A stretch of 51,835 bases of DNA from an uncultured Clostridium sp. (GTDB taxonomy: Bacteria; Bacillota; Clostridia; TANB77; CAG-508), in assembly GCA_947648765.1 (NCBI GenBank), contig CANSOY010000005.1, positions 1 through 51,835 of the forward strand, read 5' to 3'. This document shows, piece after piece, positions 17,448 through 24,354 of this stretch (position 1 is the stretch's first letter; each line of letters starts with the position of its first letter). The notes below the pieces were generated by a model. That model worked only from the letters and a program-made list of their open reading frames with translations. It ran no database searches and was not told the origin of the DNA. Position numbers and translations under genes: made by a program.

Positions 17448-18128
17448 ATGAAATATGAAATTATGGGCGGGACGGTTCCTGCTGTTGAGTTCCAATTAAA
17501 CAAAAATGAGGCTATTTTCTCACAAAAAGGGGGCATGGCTTGGCAAACCGAAGGGATTGATATGAAGACAAATGCTCATGGTGGTGTTATGAAGAGCCTT
17601 GGTAGAATGTTTGCTGGGGAGTCTATTTTTATGAATACTTATACCGCAACGCGAGATGATGCTAGAGTAGCTTTTGCGACAACTGTTCCTGGGGATATTA
17701 TTCCTCTTAATTTGACGGATTCTCCAAATGGCTTTATGCTTCAAAAGGGCTGTTTCCTTTGTGCAGAACCTACCGTTAATCTTAACATTGCTTTAACCAA
17801 ACGTTTTTCTGCTGGTTTACTTGGTGGAGAAGGATTTGTTCTTCAAAAGGCAACTGGTACTGGAATGGTCTTTCTTGAAGTAGATGGGGACCCGATTGAA
17901 AAAGTACTTGCTCCTGGCGAAGTGCTAAAAGTAGATACTGGCAATGTTGTTGGTTTTGAAACGAGCGTTTCTTATGAAGTTGAAACCGTAAAAGGGCTTG
18001 GCAATATTTTCTTAGGGGGGGAAGGTCTTTTCCTAACCAAATTAGTTGGTCCTGGTAAGGTTATTATCCAAACACAAAACTTTGGCGATTTTGCTGGTAG
18101 AATTTTATCTTTATTGCCTCGAAATTAG
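17448..18128 (+). CDS. AIM24 / TIGR00266 family protein
   Basis: A 226-aa all-beta protein of the AIM24 (TIGR00266) family, widespread in bacteria and of unknown biochemical role. Characteristic glycine-rich repeats are visible: GGMAWQTEGIDM, AGESIFMNTYTA, VPGDIIPLNL, LLGGEGFVLQKATGTG, FLGGEGLFLTKLVGPG and the final QTQNF. There is no signal peptide. The ATG at 17448 has GAAGGGAG 7 bases upstream; the ORF extends further but only through the promoter region. Single gene. Confidence 0.9.
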   Translation: MKYEIMGGTVPAVEFQLNKNEAIFSQKGGMAWQTEGIDMKTNAHGGVMKSLGRMFAGESIFMNTYTATRDDARVAFATTVPGDIIPLNLTDSPNGFMLQKGCFLCAEPTVNLNIALTKRFSAGLLGGEGFVLQKATGTGMVFLEVDGDPIEKVLAPGEVLKVDTGNVVGFETSVSYEVETVKGLGNIFLGGEGLFLTKLVGPGKVIIQTQNFGDFAGRILSLLPRN

Positions 18129-18139
18129 AAAACATATAA

Positions 18140-18176
18140 GAACGGCACCCACGTATGTGAATACCGTTCTTTTTTT
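18140..18176 (+). terminator. terminator after AIM24 gene
   Basis: GAACGG / CCGTTC stem with T7. Confidence 0.75.
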
Positions 18177-18184
18177 GCTGGAGT

Positions 18185-18496
18185 TTACTGGAACTTGCAT
18201 TCCTTCCGGTTCGTCCAGAACTCACATCTCCCCATTTTCGGACATTTTTCACACTCATAGTAGTAGTCCATAGGGCAGCAGTAGTACAGGACTTTGCACT
18301 GCTCCGGGTCATAGGCTGCCGTTGTATGTTCCAAAAAGCGCTTTATGTTCTTCTCCCTGGAGGAGAACGCGCCTCCAACGCCGTAGATGTTCAAGACAAC
18401 GACATTTTCGTCGCCAATGTCCTTGCTCGCTCCCGTGGGAGTTAGATAGCCATCTGGCGTTTGCAGGATGAACCGGCAGTAGGCATGGCTTGCCAT
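18185..18496 (-). CDS. Cys-rich protein of unknown function, GC-rich
   Basis: A 103-aa protein starting at the ATG at 18496, with AAGGAGTG upstream. It has its own promoter and a 5' leader of about 90 bases. The C-terminal third is very rich in Cys and Tyr: VLYYCCPMDYYYECEKCPKM followed by GRCEFWTNRKEC, eight cysteines in about 37 residues, suggesting a zinc-ribbon-like or Fe-S site. No transmembrane segment or signal peptide is seen. I do not recognise the family. Codon use is clearly GC-richer than in flanking housekeeping genes. It sits beside tRNA-Arg(ACG). Confidence 0.65.
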   Translation of the reverse strand: MASHAYCRFILQTPDGYLTPTGASKDIGDENVVVLNIYGVGGAFSSREKNIKRFLEHTTAAYDPEQCKVLYYCCPMDYYYECEKCPKMGRCEFWTNRKECKFQ

Positions 18497-18590
18497 TTGT
18501 TTCACTCCTTTTTTACTCGGTTGTAACACAATCGAGTGATTGATTTGGTACATTGCTTGAATTCGTTGTACCGACGAATGAACTGGCTGT

Positions 18591-18619
18591 ATTTTATCAT
18601 ATTTTACATAAAATTGCAA
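18591..18619 (-). promoter_or_regulatory. promoter of the GC-rich Cys-rich gene
   Basis: TTGCAA, 17 bp, TAAAAT on the reverse strand. The following leader contains an ATTCGT...ACGAAT hairpin. Confidence 0.6.
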
Positions 18620-18633
18620 ATGGTGATGAAGGC

Positions 18634-18686
18634 AAAAAATAAAGAACCATACTTTCTTCTTTTCTCAAGAGTTCGTATGCTTCTTT
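18634..18686 (-). terminator. terminator after tRNA-Arg(ACG)
   Basis: Reverse strand AAAGAAGCATAC pairs with GTATGGTTCTTT and is followed by ATTTTTTG. Confidence 0.7.
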
Positions 18687-18688
18687 AT

Positions 18689-18765
18689 TGGTGTACCTGG
18701 AGGGATTCGAACCCCCGATCTGCAAGTTCGTAGCCTGCCATTCTATCCAGCTAAACTACAGGTAC
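18689..18765 (-). tRNA. tRNA-Arg (ACG)
   Basis: Complete reverse-strand cloverleaf, anticodon ACG in loop CTACGAA, T-loop TTCGAAT, encoded CCA at 18689-18691. Confidence 0.95.
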
Positions 18766-18779
18766 GTCACAGTATTTTT

Positions 18780-18808
18780 ATTATACCTCGTTTTATTGGA
18801 TTATTCAA
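18780..18808 (-). promoter_or_regulatory. promoter of tRNA-Arg(ACG)
   Basis: TTGAAT, 17 bp, TATAAT on the reverse strand, 14 bp upstream of the tRNA. It lies back to back with the tRNA-Pro promoter. Confidence 0.75.
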
Positions 18809-18836
18809 GTATTTTTAAGAAAAAGTTGAAAAATAC

Positions 18837-18865
18837 TTGCAAAGCATTTGAATTTGTGCTATATT
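18837..18865 (+). promoter_or_regulatory. promoter of tRNA-Pro(TGG)
   Basis: TTGCAA, 17 bp, TATATT, 15 bp before the tRNA. Confidence 0.7.
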
Positions 18866-18880
18866 ATATAGGTACTTTAT

Positions 18881-18956
18881 CGAGGCGTAGCGCAGTTGGT
18901 AGCGCGCGTGGTTTGGGACCATGAGGTCGCAGGTTCGATTCCTGTCGCCTCGACCA
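18881..18956 (+). tRNA. tRNA-Pro (TGG), integration target
   Basis: Cloverleaf with acceptor CGAGGCG/CGCCTCG, anticodon TGG in loop TTTGGGA, and encoded CCA. Its last 13 bases recur at 30338-30350, marking it as the attachment site of the adjacent mobile element; the tRNA is left intact. Confidence 0.96.
18944..18956 (+). repeat. attL direct repeat (tRNA-Pro 3' end)
   Basis: GTCGCCTCGACCA, identical to 30338-30350 and in the same orientation. Confidence 0.85.
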
Positions 18957-18961
18957 CTTAA

Positions 18962-18990
18962 GGGACTTTTTCAAAGTCTCTTATTTTTTT
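18962..18990 (+). terminator. terminator for tRNA-Pro(TGG) supplied by the element
   Basis: GGGACTTT-TTC-AAAGTCTC stem followed by a T run, just inside attL. Confidence 0.7.
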
Positions 18991-19087
18991 GCAAAGTTTG
19001 AAAGAGGCTATTTATCCGCATTTTTTTACTTTTGACTTTCTCGGACTTTCTGAAATTTTTTGATAATTTTTCATTCTTTCTCTCATT

Positions 19088-19139
19088 AACACTCCGCTTT
19101 TTTATTTTTTACAATTCGGAGTGTTTTTTGAACACTCCG
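19088..19139. repeat. three-arm inverted/direct repeat near attL
   Basis: AACACTCCG (19088-19096), CGGAGTGTT (19117-19125), AACACTCCG (19131-19139). The middle arm can pair with either outer arm. The first pairing is followed by TTTTT and could terminate + strand transcription; the second favours the integrase direction. They could also be integrase arm-binding sites. Confidence 0.55.
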
Positions 19140-19167
19140 AATATTTTTCAGTATTTTCTAGGCTTTC

Positions 19168-19590
19168 TTATCTTTCCATGTCATTTACAAGATTATTTTC
19201 TTTTTCATGTGATAAGTTATTTTTTTCGTAATATTTATCTACTTTATTTATTTCTTCTTCTTTGAAACGATTAAAAACAGAAGTATATGTATTAAGAGTT
19301 ATACTCACATCACTATGTCCCATTAGTTTTTGTAATACAACTGGGCTCATTCCTGCTTCTATACATCTAGTAGCATAAGTATGTCTTAAACTATGTGTTG
19401 TAATTCCGGTTATTTCAAAATTTTCCTTTAATATCTTTTTTAATTGTCTATTAACATTTCTTTCATCAACATAATTTTCATTTGGGCTTAGAAATAATTG
19501 GTTATCTTTGTTATTCTTCGCTATTTCTAACTGTTCTTCTATAAATGGCTTTAGTATTTTAGGAAGAGGTATGCTTCTTTCTCCGAGGAT
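19168..19590 (-). pseudogene. C-terminal half of the tyrosine integrase, shifted frame
   Basis: From the frameshift near 19586 to the TAA at 19168 this frame encodes ERSIPLPKIL, the catalytic HSLRHTYATR (HxxR) and LMGHSDVSITLNTYT with the GHS and the nucleophilic Tyr of phage-type recombinases. It has no start of its own except an internal ATG at 19350. It belongs to the N-terminal frame at 19559-20362; together they equal a normal 390-400-aa Tn916-family integrase. Confidence 0.8.
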
Positions 19591-20362
19591 ATGTTTTTGT
19601 TGTATCGCCTATTATTACATTTCCATCTTCGTCAGTCGTCAAGGAATTTGTTATGTTGATTACATTATGTTTCAAATCTATATTTCTAATTTGTAAGGCT
19701 AATGCTTCTCCAACTCTCATACCAGTAAACATTTGTATTAAAGAGACATTCTTATATGGTTCTGTTTCTGGTGTCGTTTTCATTATATATCTTGAAAAAG
19801 CCTGTTGCTCTTCTATTGTTAAAGCCCTTACCAGTTTATCCTTTTTCAAACTCTTTGGTTTTATGACTTCTTTCATTGGATTTTCTTCTGTTAAATATCC
19901 TTTATTACTAGCATAAGTAAATGCTTGGTTTATTTCACTAAATATCTTTTTTATGTATGAATTACTGTAATGTTTCATAGAATTCAAATATGTTTGTATT
20001 TCTTCGCTAGTTAGTTCGTCAATTCTCTTATCTACAATTTGCGATGTTCTATAAATAAGTGCTATTGTTTCATTAACTCTTCTATATTGACCTTTAGAAA
20101 CTTTATTCATATCGAATTTTCGTTTTATATTCGCTTTCATAAGTTCCCCTAAAGGAATTCTGTTTTTAGCGATATATATTGGATTACTTTTCTGATACAT
20201 AATCGCTTTCAGAACTTTTTTTGCTTCATCTTCAGTTTTTAATACTTTTGTTCTCCTAATTTTTTTCCCTGTTTCTTTATCTTGTTCATAATATTGAGCA
20301 ATCCATTTTTTCTTCGTTTTGTCGTAGTATACACTTCCTTGACTTTCTCCTTTTTTGGGCAT
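19559..20362 (-). pseudogene. int: N-terminal part of the tyrosine integrase (frameshifted)
   Basis: Encodes the AP2-like arm-binding N-terminus (GSVYYDKTKKKWIAQYYE), the core-binding SAM-like domain and the start of the catalytic domain (MFTGMRVGEALALQ, containing the first catalytic Arg). The frame then breaks at about 19586-19592: after DTTKTY it runs into HTSS-stop instead of SERSIPLP. One surplus base, most simply a C of the CC pair, restores the frame. The integrase would catalyse site-specific insertion into tRNA-Pro and, with the excisionase, excision. It faces attL, as usual for tRNA-integrating elements. Confidence 0.85.
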
Positions 20363-20417
20363 AGAAACTCTCCTTCTCTATGAATTTGCAAAAGGGGTTC
20401 CTATTAAATTTCTACTT

Positions 20418-20642
20418 TTAGTCTCGTTTTTCCATTTTCCATAATAGATATGCTAATAGTGTTACTGTTTTAGTTTTACCAATATTGACCGATGGAAAAT
20501 CTTCTCTTTTGAACAGCAGATTAGCAAGATTTTCTCCCATCATTAAATCTTGTGCTACATCTTTTACGGTAAGATTACGCCACGGATTGTCTATGTTCTT
20601 TATAGCCTCTCTTAATATCCTTTCTTTTGTTTCTGTATCCAT
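20418..20642 (-). CDS. excisionase-like small HTH protein
   Basis: A 74-aa protein whose pattern LFKREDFPSVNIGKT matches the recognition helix and wing of excisionase-type (helix_turn_helix_17) proteins, which bend DNA to steer the integrase towards excision. It is encoded 55 bp upstream of the integrase on the same strand, the standard position for xis. The N-terminal half (KERILREAIKNIDNPWRNLTVKDVAQDL) looks like a small helical extension. Identification rests on this motif and the position. Confidence 0.65.
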   Translation of the reverse strand: MDTETKERILREAIKNIDNPWRNLTVKDVAQDLMMGENLANLLFKREDFPSVNIGKTKTVTLLAYLLWKMEKRD

Positions 20643-20753
20643 CTTCTCCCTCCTATCTTTCTTTATTTAAGTGTTGTATAGAACACTTTTCGCTTCTATA
20701 TAATAAAAGACAAGAAAACCTTAGAAGAACTACAATTTGGTATAAAGTCAAAA

Positions 20754-20796
20754 AAAACTAAAAACAAATTGGATTTTCCAATTTATTTTTAGTTTT
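20754..20796 (-). terminator. strong inverted repeat between xis-like gene and XRE gene
   Basis: 19-bp arms (20754-20772 and 20778-20796) with one mismatch and a 5-base loop. On the reverse strand the stem is followed by T8, so it should terminate leftward transcription before the xis/int genes, or act as an attenuator in their leader. Confidence 0.6.
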
Positions 20797-20836
20797 GCAT
20801 TGTCTCTTTATTAGAGATAATTGTTTCAAAAAATAA

Positions 20837-20855
20837 TTATAGAATATTCCTATAA
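20837..20855. promoter_or_regulatory. operator-like palindrome before XRE gene
   Basis: Near-perfect palindrome TTATAGAATATTCCTATAA centred 29 bases before the ATG of the XRE gene; probably its autoregulatory site. Confidence 0.45.
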
Positions 20856-20874
20856 TAATTTTTTAGGTGGTTGT

Positions 20875-21120
20875 ATGAAGATAAGTAAGTATAACAATAG
20901 AAAAAATGTTTCTGGCGATGTTTTAAGGGCTTTACGCATTAAGGCTAATCTTTCGCAAGCCGATGTAGCAAAAGAGCTCCAATTATTAGGTATTGGTCTT
21001 ACTAGAAAGGAAATCTCAAAAATAGAAAATGGCGATAGGTTGGTGCAAGACTTTGAACTATTTGCTTTTGCCAAAATTTTTGATGTTTCTGCTGACCTTT
21101 TTAATTCCACTAATCTTTAG
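20875..21120 (+). CDS. XRE-family transcriptional regulator
   Basis: An 81-aa protein that is essentially one Cro/C1-type helix-turn-helix: LRALRIKANLSQADVAKELQLLGIGLTR (split across the turn) and ISKIENGDRLV, then ELFAFAKIFDVSADLFN. I start it at the ATG at 20875, with AGGTGG upstream; the longer ORF to 20821 lacks a site. It is divergent from xis/int and probably controls the excision genes, as in other integrative elements; this is inference from position. Confidence 0.85.
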   Translation: MKISKYNNRKNVSGDVLRALRIKANLSQADVAKELQLLGIGLTRKEISKIENGDRLVQDFELFAFAKIFDVSADLFNSTNL

Positions 21121-21484
21121 GTAGAAAAACCTTTTCCCACAGGTTTTTCTTTTTTATTTCTTCTTCGTCCATACATTCTAGTAGCAAATTAACTGCGTCA
21201 TGAAAACCACATTTATAGTATTTATCATTTTCATATCCGTGTAGTAACATCTCACGTTGTGCATAAGTGTCAAATAATTCCATTAGTGTTTCTTTCGTAT
21301 TCTTGAAAGTATTGGGTAGACTGTTGATACAGTCTACTACTATTGTATAATTTATATTATAATCTTTTACCAGTTCTGCTCGCTCTTGTTTTTCTTTTGC
21401 TGTAATCTCACAAATCTCATTTGCTCTTTCTTGATATAATTTGTTTAACATACTTTCAAACTTTTTTTCTACCGATTTCCTCAT
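21110..21484 (-). CDS. hypothetical protein, DUF6809-like
   Basis: A 124-aa acidic, mainly helical protein. The pattern LNKLYQERANE at the N-terminus and KYYKCGFHDAVNLLLECM near the C-terminus resembles small DUF6809-type proteins often found on integrative elements of gut Bacillota; function unknown. It ends overlapping by 11 bp the convergent XRE gene. It has its own promoter at 21517-21545. Confidence 0.6.
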   Translation of the reverse strand: MRKSVEKKFESMLNKLYQERANEICEITAKEKQERAELVKDYNINYTIVVDCINSLPNTFKNTKETLMELFDTYAQREMLLHGYENDKYYKCGFHDAVNLLLECMDEEEIKKKNLWEKVFLPKD

Positions 21485-21516
21485 TCTATCCCCCCTTTCG
21501 CTAAATATTCCTTTCC

Positions 21517-21545
21517 ATTGTATACTTATCGAAATCGTTTTTCAA
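21517..21545 (-). promoter_or_regulatory. promoter of the DUF6809-like gene
   Basis: TTGAAA, 17 bp, TACAAT on the reverse strand. CGTTTTT occurs three times just upstream (21536-21577), possible operator half-sites for the divergent XRE regulator. Confidence 0.6.
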
Positions 21546-21628
21546 GGGAAAATAGCGTTTTTACGCAAACGTTTTTGACTGGGTTTTGTTATACTTTTTT
21601 TGAATATCATTGAAATAGGGGAATACCA

Positions 21629-21865
21629 ATGCTATTATCCGAAGCAGTTAAAAAGAGAATTTTAGTCTTATTAGAGGAAAGAAAAATAAACTTACATAAA
21701 TTATGCTTAAATTCTGGAATTTCATATTCTACTTTAAGTAGTTTTTTGTATGGTAGAACTAGAACTCCAAATCTTGCTACCATACTGCACATTTGTGAAG
21801 GATTTAATATGGATTTAGTAGATTTCTTTGACGACAAGATTTTCAAAAATGTAGAAGAAGATTAA
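21629..21865 (+). CDS. small XRE-family regulator
   Basis: A 78-aa Cro/C1-type protein: KKRILVLLEERKINLHKLCLNSGISYSTLSSFLYGRTRTPNLATILHICEGFNM covers the five-helix domain, with ISYSTLSSFLYG as recognition helix. AGGGGA precedes the ATG. It is divergent from the DUF6809-like gene and followed by a bidirectional terminator. Confidence 0.85.
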   Translation: MLLSEAVKKRILVLLEERKINLHKLCLNSGISYSTLSSFLYGRTRTPNLATILHICEGFNMDLVDFFDDKIFKNVEED

Positions 21866-21904
21866 AAGAGTAAGAATTGAAATATAATTCTTACTCTTTT
21901 GGTT
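21864..21904. terminator. bidirectional terminator
   Basis: 15-bp perfect stem AAAAGAGTAAGAATT / AATTCTTACTCTTTT between the XRE gene (+) and the anchored-protein gene (-). Confidence 0.85.
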
Positions 21905-21909
21905 TATTG

Positions 21910-22512
21910 TTAATTCATTTCTGTTGCTCCATTTAAGTCTGGCTTTTGAATGTCTGCGTCTGTTACTGTTCCAATCTCATAGGTAAACTTTGCTATACCT
22001 TCCGAAGTCTGTGCTTTAATTACCAATGCAGTTACTTTTTCTACCCACACAGTCGTAGTGTTTTCTACAGTAAATTCGTAGCAATATTTATTTTCAAACT
22101 GAACAGAACGAATTGATGTTTTTAGCACTTCATTTAATGTTGGCTTAGTAGCCATATAAGTAGTAAAAGTATTCATTTCGATTAAACTTGCACTATTTTT
22201 GTTTACACTTTTTTGTCCATATAGTTCATATACTGTTAATTTTTCTTCTCCATTTCTATACATTGTTACTTTAGAATTTTTTCCCATCTTTACTAGAAAG
22301 TGTTCATTGTCTTTTGCCCAAACTTCTGTGTCTGTTCCATTTTCTAGTTCTTGGTCAACTCTCATGTGATAATTGCCAAGTGCCCTTGTTTTTAGTCCTT
22401 TGCTTGTTAAGTCATTCAATATGCTAACTTTATGAATTATAAAGCCCACCAAAACTGCTACAATAAGTAATACAACAACTGCTACTACTATGATAATTTT
22501 CTTTTTGTCCAT
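21910..22512 (-). CDS. membrane-anchored LolA/LppX-like protein, cassette copy 1
   Basis: A 200-aa protein with MDKKK, a transmembrane anchor (about 5-27) and an outer domain of repeated beta strands (TDTEVWAKDNEHFLVKM, KVTMYRNGEEKLTVYELYG, YCYEFTVENTTTVWVEKVTALVIKA, TYEIGTVTDADIQKPDL). Strand order and the closing VTDADxQKPDL resemble the LolA/LppX half-barrel found in anchored clostridial proteins that bind hydrophobic ligands; this is a fold impression, not a proven match. It is divergent from a GC-rich secreted-protein gene and has a paralogue at 23466-24074. AAAGGGG precedes the ATG. Confidence 0.7.
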   Translation of the reverse strand: MDKKKIIIVVAVVVLLIVAVLVGFIIHKVSILNDLTSKGLKTRALGNYHMRVDQELENGTDTEVWAKDNEHFLVKMGKNSKVTMYRNGEEKLTVYELYGQKSVNKNSASLIEMNTFTTYMATKPTLNEVLKTSIRSVQFENKYCYEFTVENTTTVWVEKVTALVIKAQTSEGIAKFTYEIGTVTDADIQKPDLNGATEMN

Positions 22513-22611
22513 CTCTTTTTCCCCTTTCTTAATTTATTATACTATAACAATATCACTATTTCTTTTTCTTGTCTATCTTTTTTATCTCAAATTGTAAAAA
22601 GCATAAAAAAA

Positions 22612-22660
22612 TGTCGTTTTTTGTCGAATTATGTCATACGTTTTTTATTGACTTTTGTCG
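22612..22660 (+). promoter_or_regulatory. phased TGTCR repeats, cassette copy 1
   Basis: TGTCG, TGTCG and TGTCA begin at 22612, 22622 and 22632 (exactly 10-bp period), with a further TGTCG at 22656 inside the promoter spacer. The same set recurs in copy 2. Direct repeats with one helical turn are typical of OmpR/PhoB-type activators. Confidence 0.6.
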
Positions 22661-22676
22661 AAAACGGTACTATACT
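22648..22676 (+). promoter_or_regulatory. promoter of secreted-protein gene, copy 1
   Basis: TTGACT, 17 bp, TATACT; identical in copy 2. Confidence 0.8.
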
Positions 22677-22703
22677 AATAAAGGTTTTTTTGTAACCACT
22701 TTA

Positions 22704-22745
22704 ATTACTATATGTTGAGGTGCACTGCACCTTTGCATTAGTAAT
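22704..22745 (+). promoter_or_regulatory. conserved 5' leader hairpin, copy 1
   Basis: ATTACTA...TAGTAAT outer stem enclosing AGGTGCA-C-TGCACCT. Copy 2 differs at two stem positions, yet both changes keep pairing as G-U wobbles, so RNA structure seems to be selected. Confidence 0.6.
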
Positions 22746-22790
22746 AGAATGTAGTACATTAACCAACGGACAAGAAAGGTAAGGTTTAAC

Positions 22791-23309
22791 ATGAAGAAAT
22801 TTTTGGCACTTTTGATGGCTCTTACGCTCTCCCTGTCCATGGCCGTCCCGGCTTTCGCCACGGGTGTCGCCGAGGACGCTGATGTTTCCGCCGGCGTGGT
22901 CGTTTACGAGGACGAGAATTTCGTCGTTTACGATATGCGCTCTGACGCGACCGCCGCCAGCCCCAGAGCTATGACCTATGGGAATAAGTGGTTTGAAGCC
23001 AGCAATGGTATTCAGAACGACGATTTCACCATTCAGGTCAATATCCGTGAGAAGTTCGGTGTTACATTCGGCATTGAGTCTTCTTCCACGAAGTCCAGTG
23101 CCGGCGTCTATCTGAACCGTCCGGATGGGAAGACTGTCATGTTTGACGACGGCACTGCGTATTGCGAGCTAGGAAATGTCGACGGCCGGTGGGTCTCCGA
23201 GGTAAAGAAAACGGTTAGCGGCCAGCCTACTGGTACATGGACCGTCAAGGTGGGACCCGTAAAGGCTGTGGCAGGCACGCGGGTTATGTGCTGGATTTAC
23301 GACGCTTAA
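22791..23309 (+). CDS. GC-rich secreted protein of unknown function, cassette copy 1
   Basis: A 172-aa protein with a textbook signal peptide (KKFLALLMALTLSLS, cleavage after AFA near residue 23). The mature part is acidic, then all-beta (FTIQVNIREKFGVTFGIES, SAGVYLNRPDGKTVMFDDG, GTWTVKVGPVKAVAGTRVMCWIY), like a small jelly-roll or PPC-type sandwich; no active-site motif is evident. Its DNA is far richer in G+C than the rest of the element (34 of 60 bases in the line from 22801), so it came from another genome while its leader is AT-rich. AAAGGTAAGG precedes the ATG. Paralogue at 24355. Toxin, adhesin and ligand-binding roles are all open. Confidence 0.75.
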   Translation: MKKFLALLMALTLSLSMAVPAFATGVAEDADVSAGVVVYEDENFVVYDMRSDATAASPRAMTYGNKWFEASNGIQNDDFTIQVNIREKFGVTFGIESSSTKSSAGVYLNRPDGKTVMFDDGTAYCELGNVDGRWVSEVKKTVSGQPTGTWTVKVGPVKAVAGTRVMCWIYDA

Positions 23310-23384
23310 TCCACGCGCACCGGCAAACGACACAACAACTGAATATTGTAAGTAAGTAACAAACGGCTGATTACTACATTCTTT

Positions 23385-23424
23385 GGAAGGGAGAACTGCT
23401 ATGCGGATCTCCCTTCCGCTTTTT
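23385..23424 (+). terminator. terminator of secreted-protein gene, copy 1
   Basis: GGAAGGGAGA / TCTCCCTTCC stem followed by GCTTTTTG; nearly identical in copy 2. Confidence 0.85.
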
Positions 23425-23429
23425 GTTGT

Positions 23430-23463
23430 ATACAGAAAACCACCCATTTTACGGGTGGTTTTG
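23430..23463 (-). terminator. terminator of the second anchored-protein gene
   Basis: Reverse strand AAAACCACCC / GGGTGGTTTT right after the stop codon. Confidence 0.8.
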
Positions 23464-23465
23464 AT

Positions 23466-24074
23466 TTATTGTTCATTTATTTCTGTATATCCAGTTAAGT
23501 CTGGCTTTTGAACGTCTGCGTCTGTTACAGTGCCAATTTCATACGAAATTTCTGAGGATATATTTTTTAGTACTAGCCCGGTTGCTTTTTCTACAATAAT
23601 CGTATTTTCTACACCGTCCATTTTTCTCTTGATTTCATAACCATTTTTGTTATGAAATTCAATAGAACGAACTGTTGCTCCCATGGCTTCTTTCCATACA
23701 TTACTTTGGTCTACTTCTTGTGTAAAAGTTAATAATGATGCTCTACCCATTTCATTTTTCTTTACCTGCTTTTGACCTCTTACATTTGTTGCTCTAAAAC
23801 TTTCTTCTCCATTTTGATAGAATATTGTTTCCCAATCTTCTGTCGCCATTTTTACTAAGTAATGTGTTTCGTCTTTTGACCAGACCTCCATTTTTTGTCT
23901 GTTTTGTCCAGTTGGGTTAACTATCATATGGAAATTAGTAGTTTTGTCAGTTTCACTCGCTTTTTCTAATAGGTTATTAAAAACACTAACTTTACGAATT
24001 GTGATAACTGTAAAAATAGCAACGATAAGTAGAACAACAACTATGAGTGCTATAATGATTTTCTTTTTGTCCAT
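23466..24074 (-). CDS. membrane-anchored LolA/LppX-like protein, cassette copy 2
   Basis: A 202-aa paralogue of the 21910-22512 product: same MDKKKIII start and anchor helix, same strand pattern (KMEVWSKDETHYLVKM, TIFYQNGEESF, RSIEFHNKNGYE) and the same ending YEIGTVTDADVQKPDL. The middle has diverged strongly, so the duplication is old compared with the near-identical control region. It is divergent from the second secreted-protein gene. Role unknown; it may act with, or protect against, its neighbour. Confidence 0.7.
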   Translation of the reverse strand: MDKKKIIIALIVVVLLIVAIFTVITIRKVSVFNNLLEKASETDKTTNFHMIVNPTGQNRQKMEVWSKDETHYLVKMATEDWETIFYQNGEESFRATNVRGQKQVKKNEMGRASLLTFTQEVDQSNVWKEAMGATVRSIEFHNKNGYEIKRKMDGVENTIIVEKATGLVLKNISSEISYEIGTVTDADVQKPDLTGYTEINEQ

Positions 24075-24173
24075 ACCATTTACCCCTTTCTTAATTTTTA
24101 TACTATAACAATATCACTATCTTGTTTTTTTGTCTATCTTTTTTATCTTAAATTGTAAAAAATCTGAAAACTA

Positions 24174-24223
24174 TGTCATTTTTTTGTCGAATTATGTCGT
24201 ATGGTTTTTGTTGACTTTTGTCG
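24174..24223 (+). promoter_or_regulatory. phased TGTCR repeats, cassette copy 2
   Basis: TGTCA, TGTCG, TGTCG at 24174, 24185 and 24195 (11- and 10-bp steps), plus TGTCG at 24219; the last interval (24 bp) equals that in copy 1. Confidence 0.6.
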
Positions 24224-24239
24224 AAAACGGTACTATACT
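24211..24239 (+). promoter_or_regulatory. promoter of secreted-protein gene, copy 2
   Basis: TTGACT, 17 bp, TATACT, identical to copy 1. Confidence 0.8.
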
Positions 24240-24266
24240 AATAAAGTTTTTTTAGTAACCACTTTA

Positions 24267-24308
24267 ATTACTATATGCGGAGGTGCAGTGTGCCTTTGCA
24301 TTAGTAAT
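24267..24308 (+). promoter_or_regulatory. conserved 5' leader hairpin, copy 2
   Basis: Same ATTACTA/TAGTAAT outer stem; inner stem AGGTGCA-G-TGTGCCT keeps all seven pairs using two G-U wobbles. Confidence 0.6.
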
Positions 24309-24354
24309 AGCATGTAGTACATCAGCCGCTAGACAAGAAAGGTAAGGTATACAC

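Noticed and set aside
18688-18924. 78-codon ORF over the tRNA-Arg/tRNA-Pro region
   Set aside because: It translates the antisense of one tRNA and part of another; no ribosome binding site.
22791-23309. Lactococcin-972-like bacteriocin with immunity
   Set aside because: Signal peptide and beta-rich mature part fit loosely, but the family's conserved motifs and dedicated ABC genes are absent.
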